64,000 nucleotides of DNA, taken from positions 4,899,001 through 4,963,000 of the forward strand of contig NC_089230.1 in NCBI RefSeq assembly GCF_963924675.1. Reading direction: 5' to 3'. Below, one piece after another: positions 58,230 to 64,000 of the stretch (its first letter is position 1; each line of letters starts with the position of its first letter). The notes under the pieces were generated by a model, which saw only the letters and a program-made list of their open reading frames with translations, searched no databases and had not been told where the DNA came from. The position numbers and the translations under genes are program-made. The DNA is from Phocoena phocoena. Its lineage: Eukaryota; Chordata; Mammalia; Artiodactyla; Phocoenidae.

Positions 58230-59611
58230 TCTCTTTTCACATGCAACAATATGCTGTAAAATTCCTGCAATTCTGTATAATTCTAATTCCTTATTTTTGT
58301 GACAGCTGCATAATATCCCCAGTGATTGTTCTGTAACTTACTTAATCATTTCCCTGACTCTGCATCTTCATTTGGTTTTGCCACTGTGAACAATGCTGTG
58401 ATAAATATCTTTTACAAATATTTTACAGATTGATGCTTTGTTTCCATGGGATAAATTCTCAGGAGTGAGACGGCTGGGTTAGAGGGTTAGTATATTTTTG
58501 TTCCAACAAATATTCCCAATTTGTTTTCCAAAACAATTGTAAAGTTTTACATTCCTTGCCATGCTTGATGGTGCCCTTAGCCTCACATGCTCACTAGAAA
58601 GTCTTTTTGTTGCTTTTGCCCAACTGTTTGGTAGCTCAGAAATATCACGAGACTGGGCTGCCATCTTACACTGACAATTTTGCATTTGATCATCTTTCAA
58701 TACCACTGTCATTTTGGATTTGCTTTTTTGTGAATTACTTCTCCAAATCTCTCACCGATTTTTTTTTTACTGGGTTATTTACACCCATCTTGGCAATTAG
58801 TAACAATTCTCTGTATATTATACAGATTAAACTCTTTCCTCAACAATGCCTATATTTTTGTTCATTTTTAGGCATGCTTATTTTTTCTTTTCCCATACAA
58901 AACTTTCTGACTTCTATATAGTCATATAATTCTACTATTTTATTGTTTCAAGGTTGCCAGATAAGAATCTCTCTCACCCCTAGACTGTAAATATAATTGC
59001 TTATTTTGCTTGAAGTGTTTTTTTCTTTTTAATTTTTTAATTGAATACTTAACTCACGCAGAATTTATTTTTATATAATGTAAGATAAGAATTGTATATT
59101 TTATTTATTTTTATTTTCTTACAAATAGATGGCTGGCTGTGCCAGAACAATGTGTATTAAATAATCCATCTTTGCCCACTGAATTGAAATACCACTTTGT
59201 CACATATTAAATTCTCATATATTTGAGATCTATTTCTGGATTTCCTATCCCTTCCACTGATACGCATGTCTGTTCTAAGAAGCTCCCAAGCTGACCCGAG
59301 TACACTGACTTTCCAATTCTGCCAGCTGGTGGTTCACGTCCTTCCTCACTATTCTCCTTTTTCTTGACTATTTTCAGGTATGGATCTCTCCCATATAAAC
59401 ATTAGGGTCACTTTACACCATTAAAAAAAATTAGAGAAGTTTTCTTGAATGATAGTTTAAAAATACCTTTCCTATTTTATTTTTTTATATCTTTGTGCAT
59501 ATCAGTTATACAAACGTTGGGTCTCCTTGAACTGAGGGTAAATCATCAGATCCATTACATCTGTAACCTGCCTCATGATCAAGCTGGCTTTGATTGTTGA
59601 TACAAAAATCT
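58230..59611 (-). mobile_element. Old L1M ORF2 sequence, reverse orientation
   Basis: The sense strand is minus. Phrases such as cactgtgaacaatgctgtga, gataaattctcaggagtgag, cgattttttttttactgggt and ttgaaataccactttgtcac followed by gagatctatttctggatttc match decayed L1M ORF2 read in reverse. Every frame is broken. The right end stops at the LTR beginning near 59612, and L1-like sequence resumes beyond it. Confidence 0.65.
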
Positions 59612-60092
59612 TGCAGGTCCTTCAGGCCTCAAGGAGCCTAACTAGTAAGATATTCGGCAGGGCTGTTTTTCAGGAACTCGGAGTCAGCTGCGTCCGGTTC
59701 CGAGCTGGAGCCTGTTAAGAATGATTGGGACCACCGACCCTGTAACTGGACATGCGTGAGTGTCCTCTCAGTGACCTCTTGACGTCAGAGCGCCGAAACT
59801 CCACGCTCAGAAAATACTAACACCTGAGGCTGGTGAGGAAGCGTGTAGCTTGCAGAACAGTCATCTCGCCTTCCTCGTATTCCCAGCCGCCTTTCCCCAC
59901 GCTCCGCCGCCTCGGTTTTATCCGATAAGTAGCTCCAGCCCCAGCCCCTGCCTTTGGGGAGACAGCTTTGAGGTTTGTGCTCCCAGATCCTCGCGGGGCT
60001 GCCTCGTGGGTAAACACCGTCTCTGCTTCAAACCTTGGCGGCTCGGCGTTTGACTTGAGAGTCCGGCAAAGGAACCTGGTTCGGTAACATCT
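59608..60092 (+). mobile_element. ERV1-like solo LTR (copy 2)
   Basis: It shares ordered blocks with the LTR at 18591-19167: caggaactcggagtcagctg, gaccaccgaccctgtaactg, ctttccccacgct, a TATA-like tccgataagt at 59921, and the end gagtccggcaaaggaacctg followed by gttcggtaaca. A 4-bp repeat atct at 59608-59611 and 60089-60092 is possible, but it would make the last dinucleotide AC rather than CA, so the boundaries are uncertain. It is about 100 bp shorter than copy 1 at its 5' side. Confidence 0.65.
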
Positions 60093-60168
60093 TTTGCTTA
60101 TATTTAATCATTTTTTTTTCTAGTTCCTTTCATCAGTTTTCTTTTTCTTTGCTCATTTCTGTGAACTC
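60093..60168. other. T-rich sequence, probably the same old L1
   Basis: Low-complexity T-rich stretch between the LTR and the SINE. It could continue the old L1 on the left. Confidence 0.3.
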
Positions 60169-60409
60169 TGTCCCTTATTCTTTTTTTTTTTTTTTTTTTT
60201 TTTTTGCGGTACGCGGGCCTCTCTCAGTCGCGACCTCTCCCGTTGCGGAGCACAGGCTCCGGACGCGCAGGCTCAGCGGCCATGGCTCACGGGCCCAGCC
60301 GCTCCGCGGCATGTGGGATCTTCCCGGACCGGGGCACAAACCCGTGGCCCCTGCATCGGCAGGCGGACTCTCAACCACTGCACCACCTGGGAAGCCTTGT
60401 CCCTTATTC
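60169..60409 (-). mobile_element. CHR-type SINE, short form, with 12-bp duplication
   Basis: The body runs from a T-run of about 25 at 60181 to 60397. The duplication tgtcccttattc is perfect at 60169-60180 and 60398-60409. Most CpG sites are intact (gcggtacgcgggcc, cggacgcgcagg), so this is among the youngest copies in the window. Confidence 0.96.
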
Positions 60410-61778
60410 GTATTTCCATGATATTCATTCTCCCTTGTGTACACTGCAATATGAAACGATTTTGCATGTTTTTCCAAAATTTTCTGACTTCCATTTATCT
60501 CTGAATTTAAAAAAATTTTGGTTTGTGACGTTCTTTCAGAGTTGCAGTTGCTTAATAGGGATGTTTTTCTCTTACAATTCATTTTCAAAGATTGTATGCC
60601 AATTAGCCTCTGCTTTGTGGATTCTTTTTGTTGTTAATTTTGTCCTGCTGAGAAGCTTTCATTTTCTTTTTTTCTTACAGTATCTTTCTATGAATGTAGA
60701 ATTTTTACCTTTATAATTCATTTTCATGTGAGTTGAATTTTATTGAACAAGCTCTTAACAGAAGAAGTCAAATCAGCTAAAGGACTACTTCCCTTGGTTT
60801 CTCAGTTAAAGGGCTATTTTGTCTGTTGCTAGAATGACAGGCAGTTTCTTTAATCCAGAGACCTCTGTTCTCCATGGATTTTTCCAGAACTTTTCCGTTT
60901 TTCTCCCCTGGTACTCAGTCCTGCCCTGTTCATTCTTGTGTTTCCACTAACCCTCTGGGAACACCCACTTCTTTCTTGGCACCCATAGTGGCTATTGATT
61001 ATACTGTATTGATTATACTGATTTCTGTGGGGGGTTTTTTCCCCAAAAAACTTACTGATGTTTTGGAGTTTACAGGTTTTCTCCATCTTACAGTTTTACT
61101 GAAAGGTGTATATTATTAGTGTTTTCATACATTTTCCTTGTTGCGCTGTGTGGTTTTAGGAGGAGGAATATGAAGATATGGTTGCCTCCATACTCCTACT
61201 AGAACCCACTCAGTCATTTGGCCTTTCTTACTGATACTTTGTAGTATAAACTTCCAATTCTATACATGTTACTCCACTACTGCTTTAGCTATATCATACA
61301 TATTTTGATATATGGTACTTACGCTATCATTCACTTCAGAATATGTTCTAACTTTCATTATGACACCTTATTTGACCCATGCTGTTGGTCATGTATTTAT
61401 GAGTTTTCAAGCATATGAGGAATTTCTGATTATATTTTTGTTCTTGATTTCTAGGTTAGTTGTACTGTAGACAGAGAGCAGAGTCTAGTTAATCTTTTGA
61501 AGACTTGCTTTGGTACAATATACAGTTAGTGATGTGTATTTAGGAGTTATTGGATACAATGTTCTAAGTAAAAACAATATGTCAATATTTTTAGTCATAA
61601 TTATTTAAATAGTCTATCTGCTTTCTATATCCCTACTTTTGTGTACCTGCTTTACTGATTAATGAGACTACACTAAAATCCAGTCTGAATGTGGCTTGGC
61701 TTAATTCTCTTTATACTTCTGATCATTTTTAAATTTATCTGCTCCAAATTATTTAATTATGAAAAATTGACAAATGTC
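60410..61778 (-). mobile_element. Old L1 ORF2 sequence, reverse orientation, decayed
   Basis: The 61230-61690 part reads as reverse-strand L1 reverse transcriptase region: gctttagctatatcatacat, tatttgacccatgctgttgg, ttcttgatttctaggttagt, and gtgtacctgctttactgatt followed by aatgaga. The 60410-61220 part is AT-rich and only loosely L1-like. No frame is intact. Confidence 0.5.
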
Positions 61779-61909
61779 TTTTTTTTTTTTTTTTTTTTTT
61801 TGTTCTCTGACCCTGGGCTTTGGTTTTCTGGCTGCACATTTGGAATATTCTCGGGACTTGCTGATTTCAGACTCCCATTGCTGACACTACTTTGGGTCTT
61901 TTTTTTTTT
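61779..61909 (-). mobile_element. Possible L1 3' transduction between two A-tails
   Basis: Read on the L1 sense strand (minus), the L1 3' end at 61910 is followed by 11 A (61899-61909), then 97 bp of non-L1 sequence (61802-61898), then 23 A (61779-61801). That order is what an L1 makes when its transcript reads past its own polyadenylation site. No AATAAA lies close to the second tail, which weakens the case. The 97 bp could instead be a separate retrocopy fragment that the L1 landed beside. Confidence 0.45.
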
Positions 61910-64000
61910 AAACACCTTTATTGGGGTATAATTGCTTTACAATGGTGTGTTAGTTTCTGCTTTATAACAAAGTGAATCCGTTATACATATGTTCCCATAT
62001 CTCTTCCCTCTTGCCTCTCCCTCCCTCCCACCCTCCCTATCCCACCCCTCCAGGCTGTCACAAAGCATCGAGCTGATCTCCCTGTGCTATGCGGCTGCTT
62101 CCCACTAGCCATCTACCTTACGTTTGGTAGTGTATATATGTCCATGACTCTCTCTCGCCCTGTCACAGCTCACCCTTCCGCCTCCCCATATCCTCAAGTC
62201 CGTTCTCTAGTAGGTCTGTGTCTTTATTCCTGTCTTACCCCTAGGTTCTTCATGACATCTTTTTTCTTAAATTCCATATATATGTGTTAGCATATGGTAT
62301 TTGTCTTTCTCTTTCTGACTTACTTCACTCTGTATGACAGACTCTAGGTCTATCCACCTCATTACAAATAGCTCAATTTCGTTTCTTTTTATGGCTGAGT
62401 GATAGTCCGTTGTATATATGTGCCACATCTTCTTTATCCATTCATCCGATGATGGGCACTTAGGTTGTTTCCATCTCCGGGCTATTGTAAATAGAGCCGC
62501 AATGAACGTTTTGGTACATGGCTCTTTTTGAATTATGGTTTTCTCAGGGTATATGCCCAGTAGTGGGATTGCTGGGTCCTATGGTAGTTCTATTTGTAGT
62601 TTTTTAAGGAACCTCCATACTGTTCTCCATAGTGGCTGAACCAATTCACATTCCCACCAGCAGTGCAAGAGTGTTCCCTTTTCTCCACACCCTCTCCAGC
62701 ATTTATTGTTTCTAGATTTTTTGATGATGGCCATTCTGGCTGGTGTGAGATGATATCTCATTGTAGTTTTGATTTGCATTTCTCTAATGATTAATGATGT
62801 TGAGCATTCTTTCATGTGTTTGTTGGCAGTCTGTATATCTTCTTTGGAGAAATGTCTATTAGGTCTTCTGCCCATTTTTGGATTGAGTTTTCTGTTTTTT
62901 TGTTATTGAGCTGCATGAGCTGCTTGTAAATTTTGGAGATTAATCCTTTGTCAGTTGCTTCATTTGCAAATACTTTCTCCCATTCTGAGGGCTGTCTTTT
63001 GGTCTTGTTTATGGTTTCCTTTGCTGTGCAAAAGCTTTGAAGTTTCATTAGGTCCCATTTGTTTATTTTTGGTTTTATTTCCATTACTCTAGGAGGTGGG
63101 TCATAAAGGATCTTGCTGTGATTTATGTCATAGAGTATTCTGCCTATGTTTTCCTCTAAGAGTTTGATAGTTTCTGGCCTTACATTTAGGTCTTTAATCC
63201 ATTTTGAGCTTATTTTTGTGTATGGTGTTAGGGAGTGATCTAATCTCATACTTTTACATGTACCTGTCCAGTTTTCCCAGCACCACTTATTGAAGAGGCT
63301 GTCCTTTCTCCACTGTACATTCCTGCCTCCTTTATCAAAGATAAGGTGACCATATGTGCGTGGGTTTATCTCTGGGCTTTCTATCCTGTTCCATTGATCT
63401 ATCTTTCTGTTTTTGTGCCAGTACCATACTGTCTTGATGACTGTAGCTTTGTAATATAGCCTGAAGTCAGGGAGCCTAATTCCTCCAGCTCCATTTTTCG
63501 TTTTCAAGATTGCTTTGGCTATTCTGGGTCTTTTGTGTTTCCACAAATTGTGAAATTTTTTTGTTCTAGTTCTGTGAAAAATGCCAGTGGTAGTTTGATA
63601 GGGATTGCATTGAATCTGTAGACTGCTTTGGGTACTAGAGTCATTTTCACAATGTTGATTCTTCCAATCCAAGGACATGGTATATCTCTCCATCTATTTG
63701 TATCATCTTTAATTTCTTTCATCAGTGTCTTATAATTTTCTGCATACAGGTCTTTTGTCTCCTTAGGTAGGTTTATTCCTAGATATTTTATTCCTTTTGT
63801 TGCAATGGTAAATGGGAGTGTTTTCTTGATTTCACTTTCAGATTTTTCATCATTAGTGTATAGGAATGCCAGAGATTTCTGTGCATTAACTTTGTATCCT
63901 GCTACTTTACCAGATTCATTGATTAGCTCTAGTAGTGTTCTGGTAGCATCTGTAGGATTCTCTATGTATAGTATCATGTCATCTGCAAACAGTGACAGCT
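61910..64000 (-). mobile_element. Cetartiodactyl-type L1, runs off the right edge
   Basis: The sense strand is minus. The 3' UTR lies at 61910-62250 (ttggggtataattgctttac, ggctgtcacaaagcatcgag) and ORF2 continues to the end of the window. More than 2.09 kb is present and the 5' end lies outside. It is better preserved than the L1 at 22390 and is probably one of the youngest L1 copies here. Confidence 0.96.
62250..64000 (-). pseudogene. L1 ORF2 C-terminal half, frameshifted
   Basis: Minus-strand frames at 63519-63977 (152 codons), 62812-63693 (293 codons) and 62579-62875 (98 codons) carry consecutive parts of L1 ORF2 protein. They hold the region after the reverse transcriptase core ([20 protein letters not shown]), the middle ([20 protein letters not shown]) and the Cys-rich C-terminal part ([20 protein letters not shown]). 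The frame changes near 63550 (a run of T on the plus strand) and again near 62860, and a stop interrupts at 62579. ORF2 supplies endonuclease and reverse transcriptase for L1 movement. This copy cannot make a full protein. Confidence 0.93.

Overview
The window is nuclear DNA from a mammal, almost certainly a cetacean. The strongest sign is nine copies of the tRNA-derived CHR-type SINE, in both a short and a longer form, several with intact target-site duplications. L1 copies of cetartiodactyl type and a background of mammal-wide old repeats (MIR, L2, MER5, MER20, MLT1 LTRs, L1M) agree with this. I recognise no host protein-coding exon, tRNA, rRNA, CRISPR array or operon. The open frames are short, overlap in several frames, and mostly run through repeats. 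The window reads as intergenic or intronic sequence.

Layout. 1-9 kb is mostly single-copy sequence with a CHR SINE, MIR fragments and a long TG microsatellite. 9.5-10.6 kb is an old L1 5' region. 11.9-13.0 kb holds a decayed ERVL-type pol remnant. 13.8-22.0 kb is dense in small hAT transposons (MER5-type, MER20), SINEs and LTRs; a 577-bp solo LTR sits inside the MER20. 22.4-24.2 kb is a 5'-truncated L1. 24.2-34.1 kb has old repeats, two MLT1-type LTRs and repeat-free stretches. 34-46 kb carries two SINEs, an L1M, a three-level nest at 41.1-43.2 kb and an ERVL-type solo LTR. 46-57 kb is largely single-copy, with two adjacent SINEs, a third in inverted orientation and a 12-bp minisatellite. 57-64 kb is again repeat-dense: a 51-bp L1 insertion, an MLT1-type LTR, old L1 sequence split by an ERV LTR and a SINE, and a younger L1 that runs off the right edge and may carry a 3' transduction.

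No genes act together here. The main content is retrotransposition history: exact target-site duplications, a twin-primed L1, possible 3' transduction, and LTRs inside older elements. The other content is five repeat-free stretches that could be regulatory. Family names come from recalled consensus sequences, not a database search, and old-repeat boundaries are approximate.
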